From assembly GCA_008690995.1 (NCBI GenBank), contig VRMN01000010.1:496001-560000 (forward strand): a stretch of DNA of 64,000 bases. The letters are read 5' to 3'. Under the pieces are notes generated by a model. It had not been told where the DNA came from and ran no database searches. It saw nothing but the letters and a program-made list of their open reading frames with translations. Below, piece after piece: positions 19,657-28,986 of the stretch (its first letter is position 1; each line of letters starts with the position of its first letter). The stretch comes from Porphyridium purpureum (Eukaryota > Rhodophyta > Bangiophyceae > Porphyridiales > Porphyridiaceae). The translations under genes were made by a program, and so were the position numbers.

Positions 19657-20717
19657 GCAGCTGACCGCAGAACGCCAAGCGCGCGGCCGCAACGGACAGC
19701 ATGCTTTCGACGCTGGCAGTCCAACTCGGTCCGAGCAGCTAGAGCCAAGTCTGTGGTGTCGTTCGCGGCAACTTGGATGCAACGTTACAACCGAGCCACC
19801 CAAGATTAATAAAAAAAATCAATCGACGCGTAGAATAGAATCTACATGCGATCGGTTGCCACAAACAGATGCCAAGTAAACTCCGTGTCTGCGTCGTTGA
19901 CGGTCTTCCACTTGCCTCCTTGCTTGCCCACGTCCTCCCACTACGTGCTGTGGAACAAAGCCCCGCCCACCCCCGCCAACTCGCGAGACGAAGCTGCAGC
20001 GCTCGAAACTCGGTTTCCAATCACTGTACCCCCGGTGTCAGTTATTTCTCTATCAAAACCGGGGTGTTTTACTACGAAAACAACTTGAGAAGTCAACCCC
20101 TAATTCTATTTATGTGAGAAACGGAGAGCCGCAGAAAGCGGTGCGTGTGTTCCAGGTGGAGCCGGAAGCTGGAACACTTATCAGCTGGTGAGGTGGAGAG
20201 AGTTGTGAGCGATGTGAAACAGGTGACTGGACAATTGGACGGGTGGGACCGACCGGGGTCGACGGGATGATTGGCTGACAGCCGTCCGTTCCGCGCTGGC
20301 GTTAGCGGTCTGCCGCAAAGCAGGCTGTCCGTTGAGGCTGCGTGCGGCGCAGAATCCGTGTCACTGTTTCCGGATGCATGTTGGGAGCGGACCTGCTCGA
20401 GGTATCGGTTGACCACTCAGCGCGGTGCGCAGCTCGGCGGACCGCGCCGATGAGCCAATCAGAAGACGCGCGGCGAGCCGCGGCGTGTGGCGATTGGGTG
20501 GATTGAGGGAGCCGAGCTCGCTGCGACATGTGTAAATGCGCAATTTCTATCGCTTTTTTTGAATTTTGGGCGTGGTTCAGAGTGTCAACTCAGCTTTGGA
20601 GCCTCACCTGCGCGCGTGTGCGGACGAGTGATTCGAATGAGGCGATTCACTGTTCGAATGCAGGCTTTGGTCCGGCCATCACCGGAAGCGACACTCGCGT
20701 GGCGGCGACTATAAATT
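19623..20717. promoter_or_regulatory. Shared central promoter region of the cyclase pair
   Basis: About 1 kb between the arms, plus the promoter edge of each arm. Each copy has a TATA box in GCGACTATAAATTGCC, near 19623-19636 (minus) and 20704-20717 (plus), each about 185-190 bp from its ATG. The spacer has three CCAAT-type sites: ATTGGCTGA near 20269, AGCCAATCAG near 20454 and GATTGGGTGG near 20491. No convincing gene lies in the spacer; short frames at 19846-20117 and 20487-20779 lack protein-like features. Confidence 0.6.
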
Positions 20718-22210
20718 GCCGCTCCGCCGGCCAAGCGTTGCGGAGAGTCGTAGGAAGAGGAGGAAGAAGAAGAGTATAGCACAGACAAGAAAGAGGAAGA
20801 GCGTTTGAGAGCACAAGAAGAAGGACAGTGAGCGACCAAGCCTCTAAGTGCTAGACGAGAAAGAGTTCCTACGCCGCACGACAAAATTACACAGACAAGA
20901 TGTTGACCGCAAACAACTACAACCAGAATGTCCACGTTGTGGACAAGTCGGCGCTCGTGGAGCCTGCGGCGGGCGCCGTCCAGCAGGCGCCCGCGATCAA
21001 GCAGAAGAAGGCCCCAGTGACGGCGCACTTTGGACGGTACCACAAGAAGATGGAGACCGACGTGATTGTCAAGGACGGCATTCTGCGGCAGTTCCGCCAC
21101 TACGCCAGGAGCGTGCTGCCGCAAGAGTCGCACCTGTCGAAGAACTATGTCGTGACAGACAGCATTGTGGACGAGCTGTACGGCGACATGGTGCTGTGCG
21201 AGATGCGCGCGGCCGGACTGAACGTGGACAAGCTGGTGATGCCGGCGGACGCGTGCGACGAGTCGGGCGAGTCGTCCGCCGAGATGCACAAGTCGCTGAG
21301 CACGCTGTCGTGGATGATTGACTCGATCCTGGACTCTGGCATTGACAAGCACTCGTGCATTGTGTCGCTGGGCGGCGGCGTGGTGAACAACCTGTGCGGG
21401 TTCCTGGCGAGCTCGCTGTACCGAGGCATTTCGCTGGTGCACATCACGACGACGATGATGGGCCAAGCCGACGCGGCGATCGACTTTAAGCAGGCAGTGA
21501 ACCACCCGCGCGGCAAGAACCTGGTGGGGTCCTATTACCCTGCGTGCAAGGTGGTGTGCGACCCGGCGACGCTGACGACGCTGTCGGACCGCCACCTGCT
21601 GAACGGGCTGTCCGAGTGCATCAAGCACGCGATCACGCAGTCGCCGGAAATGCTGGAGTTTATTCTGGCGGGGATCCACAACATGCGCGACACCAAATAC
21701 TTGGAGGCGGTGGTGCGCATGACGGTGGAGCACAAGGCGCCCACGCTCACGGACTACCACGCGTCCGACTTCAACGAGATGTGCCCGCAGTACGGACACG
21801 CAATTGGACACGCCGTGGAGCACCTGTCGTGGACACCTGGTTATGGGCCTGCGCTGCTGCACGGCGAGGCGATTGCGATCGGCATGTGCGTGTCTGCGGA
21901 AATTGCGTACATCATGGACCTGTGCGACGAGTCTGTGGTGGACAAGCACTACGAGATCTTTGAGAAGGCCGGGCTTCCAGTATACATTCCGTCCACAATG
22001 ACGCTCACCGAGGTGCTGGAGAAGCTGACATACGACAAGCACTACCTGCGATGCAAGCCGACCATGGGCCTTGTGACGCAGATCGGCAACATGCACCTGG
22101 ACGAGGAGAACAAGTGCTACGGCATCAAGATCGACGAAGAAATTTTGAATGCCGGTATGGAAGCCAACATTGAGCGTCGCCAATGATCTCTTTTCCACTA
22201 GTGTCCTTTT
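20685..22210 (+). repeat. Inverted repeat arm B (1.5 kb) with the cyclase gene
   Basis: Partner of 18136-19656. Similarity starts near GAAGCGACAC upstream of the TATA box and ends about 24 bp after the stop codon, at ACTAGTGTCCTTTT. Arms are separated by about 1,030 bp, so the locus is a large interrupted palindrome. Confidence 0.9.
20900..22186 (+). CDS. Sugar phosphate cyclase (dehydroquinate-synthase superfamily), copy B
   Basis: This gene encodes 428 residues, the same as copy A except Phe for Tyr at about 254. Other base differences I see between the copies are silent: GGTTAT versus GGCTAC, AAA versus AAG in the TKYLEA stretch, GGCCAA versus GGACAG in MMGQAD. Metal-ligand Glu and His residues and the NAD-binding glycines are all present, so both copies should be active. 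Transcription runs away from copy A and towards the cyclin H gene. The duplication in head-to-head orientation with retained TATA boxes suggests selection for dose. The reaction catalysed is inferred only to superfamily level. Confidence 0.85.
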   Translation: MLTANNYNQNVHVVDKSALVEPAAGAVQQAPAIKQKKAPVTAHFGRYHKKMETDVIVKDGILRQFRHYARSVLPQESHLSKNYVVTDSIVDELYGDMVLCEMRAAGLNVDKLVMPADACDESGESSAEMHKSLSTLSWMIDSILDSGIDKHSCIVSLGGGVVNNLCGFLASSLYRGISLVHITTTMMGQADAAIDFKQAVNHPRGKNLVGSYYPACKVVCDPATLTTLSDRHLLNGLSECIKHAITQSPEMLEFILAGIHNMRDTKYLEAVVRMTVEHKAPTLTDYHASDFNEMCPQYGHAIGHAVEHLSWTPGYGPALLHGEAIAIGMCVSAEIAYIMDLCDESVVDKHYEIFEKAGLPVYIPSTMTLTEVLEKLTYDKHYLRCKPTMGLVTQIGNMHLDEENKCYGIKIDEEILNAGMEANIERRQ

Positions 22211-22438
22211 TGTGTTTTCTAATTTTATGTGCAACAATTATACAATACAATCAAAGTCATTATCCAATTATTCTGCTACTTATCCTTCAATCTTCCGCGT
22301 GATCATTTCCATCGTCTCCTAGATACAACTTACTCTCTTACCACCTCTGAATGCCTAACCGGTGTCCCACCTTGTCACACGCGCGTCCCACCGTCCAAAC
22401 CCTAACCCAATTTGTCACCGCTAGGAGTTCCGGAAAAA

Positions 22439-22499
22439 GTACAGCTGAAGTACAGCTTTGAATTGAGGGGGTGTACAGTGCAATTTTGAAGAGGTACAG
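22439..22499 (+). promoter_or_regulatory. Four GTACAG motifs in 61 bp upstream of cyclin H
   Basis: GTACAG occurs at 22439, 22450, 22473 and 22494, all in the same orientation, 115-175 bp upstream of the cyclin H ATG. Four copies of a hexamer in 61 bp is far above chance spacing. It is the densest case of a motif that recurs near other starts here. Confidence 0.5.
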
Positions 22500-22613
22500 T
22501 TGGGCGACGAGTTCGAGCGCGTTGGAATTGGATGGGGTGGACGGAAGAGGAAGAAGCGGAGAAGAGAAGGTTGATGTGGCGTGGCAACGATCCCGCGGAA
22601 AGAGAGCAGGAGT

Positions 22614-23870
22614 ATGGCGTTGTACGGCGAGTCGACGCAGAAGCGGTGCTGGACATTTACTGCGGACGCGGTTCGTGAGCTGCGTTCGAGCGCGCGAGAG
22701 GTGGTCATTCATCGGGTGCTGTCGCAGCTCGAGGCTGGAAGTGACGCCGCTGCGGCGGTGGATGGTGGTGACGATCGTGATCGTGATGTGAAGATGCGGC
22801 ACAGAGAGTCGTTGGATGGGAATAGGTGTGTTGTTCTGGAAAAGGTGCTGACTGAACGCGAGGAGATGGCGCTTCGGTGGACGCACGAAATGCGCATTAT
22901 GAGAATCTGCAAGGCGTACAACCTGCCCACCGTCGTGGGGGCCACCGCAATAACTTATTTTAAACGCTTCTACTTGCGCGTCTCTGTGATGGAGTTTGCT
23001 CCGTTTGTTGTCGCGCTGTCAAGCTTGTACGCGGCACTGAAAGTGGAGGAAATTAACGTGGACGCCGCCAAGCTAGTCGAGTTTGTGTTGGAAAGAGAAC
23101 AGGAGTTCGAACTGCCGCAACTATTGCAGGGAAGCGTGCCACTCTCGGCTGACACAATTCTCAACGCAGAACTCACATTTTTGGAGCAAATCGATTTTCA
23201 TCTTATATGCTATCTTCCGTACAGCTCCTTGCGCACGGCGAAAAAAGAGCTCGAGGCCTTTGTGAAGAATGCTGGCGCCTGCGACAAATTGTGGAAGGCG
23301 GCGTACGACGTCTTTAACACAAGCGTGCTGTACAGCGATCTTATCTTGCTGTCGACACCGGGCAAAATCGCTCTAGCCTTGCTTTGGTTTTGTTCTTGCT
23401 TGCCGCACGTGCAGGAAGGGCTCGAAGATCTGGATTTGAACGGCGCGGTTCGCGCATTTTGCCGAAGCACACTGGAAAGATCGAGTGCTCTGTCTTCCGC
23501 GGCGTCCATGGCAGAGGATGCACTGTTGGCGAAAGAACAAGAGATTGAGCGCCTCGTTGCTGCAATCAACACTATTGACCGTGAAGATGTTGGAAATAGA
23601 ACTAGCAAGGAGGAGGCTTGGCGACTTGAAGTGAAGCGGTACGCGATTGAAAATAAGGAGAACAATCCACTGAGCGAGCAGTACCAACAAATGCGCTCCG
23701 ATGAAAAAACAAAACTTGACCACTTGCGCCGGGAAAAGCAAAAGAAGCAAAGGGAAAAGCGGGATCACGAATTTGCAGAGCTGCTGGGTGCCCCAGCACA
23801 TTCAATACCTGAGGCTACCGGCTCAGTGGACATGGATATCTCTGTCAAGAAGCGGAAAACATTGTTCTGA
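22614..23870 (+). CDS. CCNH: Cyclin H, regulatory subunit of the CDK-activating kinase / TFIIH
   Basis: A 418-residue protein that partners CDK7 (with MAT1) in CAK and TFIIH. The start STQKRCWTFTADAVRELR matches the SQKRHWTF opening of cyclin H, which supports ATG 22614 over an upstream GTG. The first cyclin box contains TAITYFKRFYLRVSVMEF and SLYAALKVEEINVDA; the second follows from LEQIDFHLICYLPYSSLR and KIALALLWFCSCLP. The C-terminal ~90 residues form a charged coiled-coil-like helix (LRREKQKKQREKRDHEFAEL) ending in a basic VKKRKTLF. The gene is longer than the human protein because of an insert after residue 35 and this tail. Confidence 0.93.
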   Translation: MALYGESTQKRCWTFTADAVRELRSSAREVVIHRVLSQLEAGSDAAAAVDGGDDRDRDVKMRHRESLDGNRCVVLEKVLTEREEMALRWTHEMRIMRICKAYNLPTVVGATAITYFKRFYLRVSVMEFAPFVVALSSLYAALKVEEINVDAAKLVEFVLEREQEFELPQLLQGSVPLSADTILNAELTFLEQIDFHLICYLPYSSLRTAKKELEAFVKNAGACDKLWKAAYDVFNTSVLYSDLILLSTPGKIALALLWFCSCLPHVQEGLEDLDLNGAVRAFCRSTLERSSALSSAASMAEDALLAKEQEIERLVAAINTIDREDVGNRTSKEEAWRLEVKRYAIENKENNPLSEQYQQMRSDEKTKLDHLRREKQKKQREKRDHEFAELLGAPAHSIPEATGSVDMDISVKKRKTLF

Positions 23871-23946
23871 ACGCGCTGTACTTTTGTCTGTTCTTCGTCC
23901 TTTTCAATCATATTCTGAAAGGCTGTCGTGCAGGATTTCCCTAGAG

Positions 23947-25455
23947 CTATAATCTTTCTTCACTGCTCGATGGCTGGGCGTGCTTTGCGATGAACGGATG
24001 CCTCAGCACCTCGTGCAGTGGAAGCCTGCACTTAGGGACTTTTTGAAGAAGCTTCCCGATGAGGTCACGCGCACTATCCGACACGTGCGCAGGAAACGAG
24101 TATCGGACGCTCGCAATCAGACGGTATGTCTCGTGCTGCGTCTGTGCTTCAAAGGGCGGATGCCCCACAAGGAGCTCGTAGCAGAGCACGCCGAGCGACC
24201 ACAGGTCGACATTTGCGTCGTGATCCTGACCCATTACCATTTCCGGAGGCAGGTAGTCGAGAGTTCCGCAAAGCGTCTGCCTACGAGAGTTCGGAGCGTG
24301 CACCGACCAGCCAAAATCTGCGATCTTAAGTTGGCCGCTGGCATCCACGAGAAGGTTTTCTGGCTTGATGTCGCGATGGATCACATTTTTGCTGTGGCAG
24401 TGCTGCAGCGCATCTGCAAGCTGCCGGACATACTCAGCAGTCGTTGCCTCGTCAAAGCGACCTCGCTTCTGCAGCTCCTTGTACAATTCACCTCGCGCTG
24501 CAAACTCAAGGATCAAGAAAATTGAATTGCTATCATGCCACCAGCCTAGCAGACGGAGCACATTCTTGTGACGCAGCTGCGACTGGATCTCGATCTCGCG
24601 ACGCAGCTGGTGTTCCACGCCTGATCGTTCAAGCGCATTTTTGGTCAATACTTTGAGCGCACAGATATACTGCTTTTCTTTCTCGCGCGCCAAGTAAACG
24701 TTTCCGAACTTGCCCTTGCCCAGTGGTTTGCCCACGTCAAAATGATCGAGCGACCAACTCTTTCGCACAGGCTTGACCGTCGGCTGATCTTGTGGCGGAG
24801 TGAGCCCAGTCGTGTTTGTCGTCGGGCTGATTTGGCTTGGGACTGGTTTCTGAGTCGGAATCGTGTTTGATGGCTTTGACAGCGCTTGGGATTCTGGCTT
24901 CGAGTGGCGGTGTTCCCGCTCGACTTGTCTCATCGCTTGGGGCAATGTCATGCTCGGCTCCGGAACAACTTCAGACGCAACTTGACTTTTGCGCTTCGCT
25001 GGCAAATGATTCTGGCCCTGACCGTCATTCTGGTTTTGGATCTGGCCATTGTCGAGGTTCGCGTTTTGTTTTTTTTTCTGCTTTGGGCTCTGACTGAGGC
25101 TCGCGCCGCGATGGGAAGCTACTTGTCTTACAACCCTCCCAGGCGCGCCGCTACTCTTTTTGCTCGGAATATTCCCGTTACCGTTCTGTGCCGACAACGC
25201 CCCTTGTCCCGCAAGACCGTCGTGGTCATGCCGCAGATTCTCCTTTTCGGAGGACATTGAGCGAAGTGCCTGGGGCAGCTGATGCCGTGAGGCGCCAGGC
25301 CCTATCGCAGAAGCCAAACTAGTGCCCGAACCTGTCGCCGCCCGACTCATCGCAGAGGAACCTGACGTGTGTACCCTCATCGCTGCGGAGCCCGACCCAG
25401 TTCCACGCCGCGCACCACCCGCTAACCCACCCATGGACGACGAAGTTGCCGCCAT
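23947..25455 (-). CDS. AUR: Aurora-family mitotic Ser/Thr kinase
   Basis: A 502-residue kinase of chromosome segregation and cytokinesis. The first ~230 residues are a low-complexity Gly/Ser/Gln-rich tail carrying a KEN box (SSEKENL, about 71-73), a known APC/C-Cdh1 degradation signal. The kinase domain runs from [20 protein letters not shown] with ATP-site Lys in CALKVL (about 268), through [10 protein letters not shown] and the Aurora-typical activation segment [20 protein letters not shown]. Its Thr in RRQT is the expected autophosphorylation site. The frame reaches a GTG at 25554 but ATG 25455 is the first ATG. It is convergent with cyclin H (76 bp between stops), a pairing of two cell-cycle genes. 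Confidence 0.94.
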   Translation of the reverse strand: MAATSSSMGGLAGGARRGTGSGSAAMRVHTSGSSAMSRAATGSGTSLASAIGPGASRHQLPQALRSMSSEKENLRHDHDGLAGQGALSAQNGNGNIPSKKSSGAPGRVVRQVASHRGASLSQSPKQKKKQNANLDNGQIQNQNDGQGQNHLPAKRKSQVASEVVPEPSMTLPQAMRQVEREHRHSKPESQALSKPSNTIPTQKPVPSQISPTTNTTGLTPPQDQPTVKPVRKSWSLDHFDVGKPLGKGKFGNVYLAREKEKQYICALKVLTKNALERSGVEHQLRREIEIQSQLRHKNVLRLLGWWHDSNSIFLILEFAARGELYKELQKRGRFDEATTAEYVRQLADALQHCHSKNVIHRDIKPENLLVDASGQLKIADFGWSVHAPNSRRQTLCGTLDYLPPEMVMGQDHDANVDLWSLGVLCYELLVGHPPFEAQTQHETYRLIASVRYSFPAHVSDSARDLIGKLLQKVPKCRLPLHEVLRHPFIAKHAQPSSSEERL

Positions 25456-25651
25456 GTTCACGACAGCGCCCAAGCGCGCTGCTACGTCTGGCCGTGAGGA
25501 TGCTGTCTCTCTTCTGTCAACACGAAGAGGTGCTGCTCTTCTCTTGTCTTGCACTGCGTGTCGAACTCGTTCTCCCTCTGCACCAGCTTTGCGTCTGTCC
25601 TCGTTCTTGCGGTTTCAAATTTTCAAAATTCGAGGTGGCGTCGCAACATAA

Positions 25652-25698
25652 CTGTACACTATAAAAATAACATCAAATGATCACTTGATAAACTGTAC
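25652..25698 (-). promoter_or_regulatory. Paired ACTGTAC motifs upstream of the Aurora gene
   Basis: ACTGTAC occurs at about 25651 and 25692 (reading GTACAGT on the coding strand) around an AT-rich TATAAAAATAACAT core, 200-240 bp upstream of ATG 25455. A third copy, CTGTAC, lies near 25854. A role as core promoter element is inference. Confidence 0.4.
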
Positions 25699-25959
25699 CT
25701 CCACCGCTTCAAACGTTTGGATGACGCGCTTGAGCGTGAAAGAGGTTGCTGGAGATGGTGAGCAGCAGAGACCGAGCGGCGACGCGTGTCGCGTTCGCAC
25801 TGAATACATCGATGAGCAGCAGGTGAGCACACCCGCAAGACATGCGAGTTGAGCTGTACACCCGTTGTGATCATGTGTTGCGCGACATTCTTCTTAATGA
25901 TGTGCAGTGATTCCTGACAAAATGCGTTTTCGTGCCTATACTTTACATTCACAATTCGA

Positions 25960-26295
25960 TTAAATGCAGGCGCTGCAAGCAAAAGCCGCCGCCCGTCTTG
26001 CGCCAAATTTTCGCCTCATCTCGGCGACGATAAATAGCTCTGAACCCGGGTCTCTTGCTGAAATACTGCTTGGCGCGCTTCTCTGGCTTGCCGGTTTCGG
26101 CACTCGCGACGCGAGCGGCCGGGTCCCGACCGACTCGTTTGACTGTACGCAAGTCTGAGGGCATGCGCCACTCAAGTCAAGATCCAGCGGCATGTCGAGC
26201 AGCCCCGGCGAACTCGTCGCCCTGGTCTCCCGCCTCACTGGTAAGATGCTCGTGTCCGCCATCGACCCCATGCTCGCGCCCCGCAAAATACTCAT
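25960..26295 (-). CDS. LLDMPLDLDL-family small protein, member a
   Basis: A 111-residue protein of a family I do not recognise; four clear members lie within 8 kb. From ATG 26295 it shows GLLDMPLDLDLSG (about 32-44), PLASRVPKP (about 60-68) and GSELFIVAEMRRKFG (about 85-99), then a short Ala/Cys-rich end. The three blocks appear in the same order in members b, c and d while the linkers are unrelated in sequence. The last block should form an amphipathic helix. There is no signal peptide or membrane segment. The first block, Leu/Asp alternating after a Met-Pro, could be a short binding motif. Function unknown. Confidence 0.7.
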   Translation of the reverse strand: MSILRGASMGSMADTSILPVRRETRATSSPGLLDMPLDLDLSGACPQTCVQSNESVGTRPLASRVPKPASQRSAPSSISARDPGSELFIVAEMRRKFGARRAAAFACSACI

Positions 26296-26543
26296 TTCGT
26301 TTCGCCGTCTCTTTGATCTCCGTCCGTGTCTGTTGTATTGCTTCTTTTTCGTCTAGCTGCTCTTCTGTAAAGACGACCCTCGCTGTCCTTCCTTGTGCGG
26401 TTTGCGTTCCATCTCTCCTCATATACCCGTCCACCCTACTTGTGCTACGAGTTCGTACGCAATTCTTCGCACAAAAATTGTGCGTGTCAACAAGGGTGAC
26501 ATCACGCAAATGATGATGACGGACTTTGATATCACCTAAGCAT

Positions 26544-27236
26544 ATGCCATTGGCACCACTTGTTTCGGTGAATAGATTTAGTGAGTCGGTGAGATTTCGC
26601 GGATGTAGACGGCCAGCAACATGTGACTTTCCTGAGTCGGATCATGACAATGGCCACACGCACCGAAATCCTCTCCTGCCACCACCATCCCCGCCACTAC
26701 CACCCCTTCCCCTTCCACAGGTCTCAGTTGCTATTTGGCGAGCACACCACGTATCCTCGTCTCGCTTCATGCGTATCGAAAGAGACTCCCCTGTATCCGA
26801 CGTCACAAAACTCACTGCTCACGATCTGCGTCATCCTCACAAGCTCGTTCCATTGGGGAGCGTCCGCAATGCGCTTGCTCCCTCGAACCCCAGCTCGCTC
26901 CCCGACGCCCTCAGTTTCATCGACGAACTCTTCACGGCTGCGTCGGCCTGGTGCAACCAACTCGTTTCCTCACCATTTCATCACACGCGCCACTTGGCCA
27001 TCGGTCCAGAATCCATTTCCACCGAGCAATGCTTCCCCCTTCACAAGCACGCCCTCTGTCCCACCACCTACCAAAGCAGAGACAATCTTGTGTCGCATGT
27101 GCATATTGGAGACCGGCTTCCATCGCGCTTGCCGACCGTGCGCCGGAACTCGGTCCATGTCCTCCTCATCCTCGCGGCCATGGAAGAAGAATCCTCCCGT
27201 GTAAACCATGTCGCTCACAAACTCGACGGCGGTTGA
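26544..27236 (+). other. Ambiguous coding locus, strand unresolved
   Basis: On the plus strand an ATG frame of 230 codons (26544-27236) contains protein-like DALSFIDELFTAASAWCNQL and SRDNLVSHVHIGDRLPS after a Pro-rich stretch. On the minus strand, one frame from ATG 27209 reads VYTGGFFFHGREDEEDMDRV and, after a single TGA near 26970, continues to about 26724 with VDETEGVGERAGVRGSKRI. All have GC-rich third positions, so composition alone does not decide. I cannot assign a family to either reading. At most one is likely real. Confidence 0.3.
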
Positions 27237-27941
27237 CAGTCACGTGATCAAGCGGTTTACAGCTGTCCGTTTACAGTTGCCTACAAGGCAGCGCGAGGAG
27301 AAAACCCGGTTAATTTGTTTGGCAGGGTGACAACGAACGACGTGCCTGCTCCTTCGGGCTCCTGACACTCGCGATGTAAACGCGTGTGTGTGTGTGTCAC
27401 TTTCGTGCTGCCCACATACACATCGACATCCATCTGCCTGGAACAAGGAAAGAGCGTTGCCAAGTTGAGGCACAAGAGGTTATGTTGGTGCGTCGATGAT
27501 CACATGCGCTTTACAGAGGTGGTGTCGGGTGGAGGACATGAGTGTGCGCCGAGCTACATGGTTCGCTGACGTGTAGTGGCTTGCAGCGGCGACCGCAGAG
27601 CTTGCGATTACAGTTTGTGGCTGCGGGTAAGATCATGGGCTCACGCACGTCATATCTTGCGTTTGGTGTCACCGCCATTGGGGAGCATCATGTGGTTTGG
27701 ACGACTGTAAAGGGTGCGCAGTCGCGTCAAGAGCCTCTTGTCCACGCAGCCAAGCTGACATGTGGTACGCTTCATGATAAGTTGGAGGTAGTAGGTAGTG
27801 GTGCGACGTCGAGGATAAAAGACTGTCCGCGCGACGCGTGACGGTGGCCTCACGTGAGTCCGTGCGCGTGAGTGCGATTGAGTGGTATGAAAAAGAAAGG
27901 CAGTCGATATTCTGTCCAGTCGAGTAGTGATTATTTGGGGA

Positions 27942-28397
27942 ATGAAGTCTGTGGAGATCGTCGCGAAAACGCAGAGGCCGTCCGAGAGTCAGCTGCCTGT
28001 GTTCCGTGTGGACATTGAGCTTGAGCGTCAACGGAGTGTGGACTCGCCGGTGCCGAAGAAGCAGGCGCGACACGACGACCTTGAATGTGCCGTCGCGTGC
28101 GACACGCAGCTCGAACATGGCATGGCAGGACTGCTTGATATGCCGCTTGACTTGGACTTGTCAGGCATCAATTACGACGCGACGGCGCGCCGAAATGCAG
28201 GAGTCTGCTCGCTATCTGCGCGGGTGCCCCGGTCACAGCCACAGCCGCAGCTGCGGATGCACAGTTTCGGCTTGAGGAGTCATTCATTCAGCAATCCAGC
28301 GTCGGAGCTCTTCATCATAGCAGAGATGAAGAGGAAGTTTGGCACTGATCGCACAGCCGTCTGCAGCTTGGCGGTCTGGAGCGATCGTTTGCTTTAG
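27942..28397 (+). CDS. LLDMPLDLDL-family small protein, member b
   Basis: A 151-residue protein from ATG 27942. About 60 charged residues precede the family core GLLDMPLDLDLSGIN (about 63-77), then CSLSARVPRSQ and ASELFIIAEMKRKFG, ending 17 residues later. It is the only clear member on the plus strand. Compared with member a, the N-terminal extension is longer (VFRVDIELERQRSVDSPVPK). No localisation signal is evident. The block order and spacing match the other members. Confidence 0.7.
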   Translation: MKSVEIVAKTQRPSESQLPVFRVDIELERQRSVDSPVPKKQARHDDLECAVACDTQLEHGMAGLLDMPLDLDLSGINYDATARRNAGVCSLSARVPRSQPQPQLRMHSFGLRSHSFSNPASELFIIAEMKRKFGTDRTAVCSLAVWSDRLL

Positions 28398-28986
28398 CTC
28401 GCTCTCGTGTATGCACGGTGCGGGAATTGTGTGTACGGACTAAAATGCGTATAAAACTGCAATCGAAGAATCATGCTTGTGACCTCTACCTGACTACACC
28501 GGCTGAAAGGAAAGAAAGCTCCGGTAAGGTAGTGCCCCAACCTCTTCCGAGAGCTAAATGTTAGCCTACCCGTTGTCTTGCACGCGCGGTCGCGCACGAA
28601 GTGCCCGCGTGTGCAAAAAAGGGTCCGATGCAATGTCATGGCATCACGCCTCGCGCAAGCTGGTTCTATTTAATGTCCGAATACGGCATCTGGAATGCCC
28701 AGCTCACACGGGAGATGATCAACACAGAGATGATGATCGTCGTGCATGCTAATCTGCAAACCTTGTAGAGCGATCCCGTCAACCACTTCTGCAGAAAGAG
28801 CATCGCTGCCCAGCGGAAATGAGATTGACGGCCAAGGCGAGGAAAGCCGTCCCACAACAAAGCGTGTGCTCACTTAAGGCTCGTCCCCGTATTTGAGAAG
28901 TCCATTTTCCTGTCTGCCTCAGCCGTACTGTTCCAAGATACAATAGACAATATTTACATGTTCGAGCTCCGACAGTATACATTCGA
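28398..28986. other. Convergent intergenic, no gene seen
   Basis: About 590 bp between the stops of family members b and c. Several short frames, none with protein-like features. Confidence 0.5.

Noticed and set aside
18158-19879. A 573-codon plus-strand frame lying antisense to cyclase copy A, with a 550-codon mirror image antisense to copy B (20585-22237).
   Set aside because: It arises from the strong C/G-ending codon bias of the sense gene; the product is His/Arg/Val-rich without a fold, and its presence in both copies only reflects their identity.
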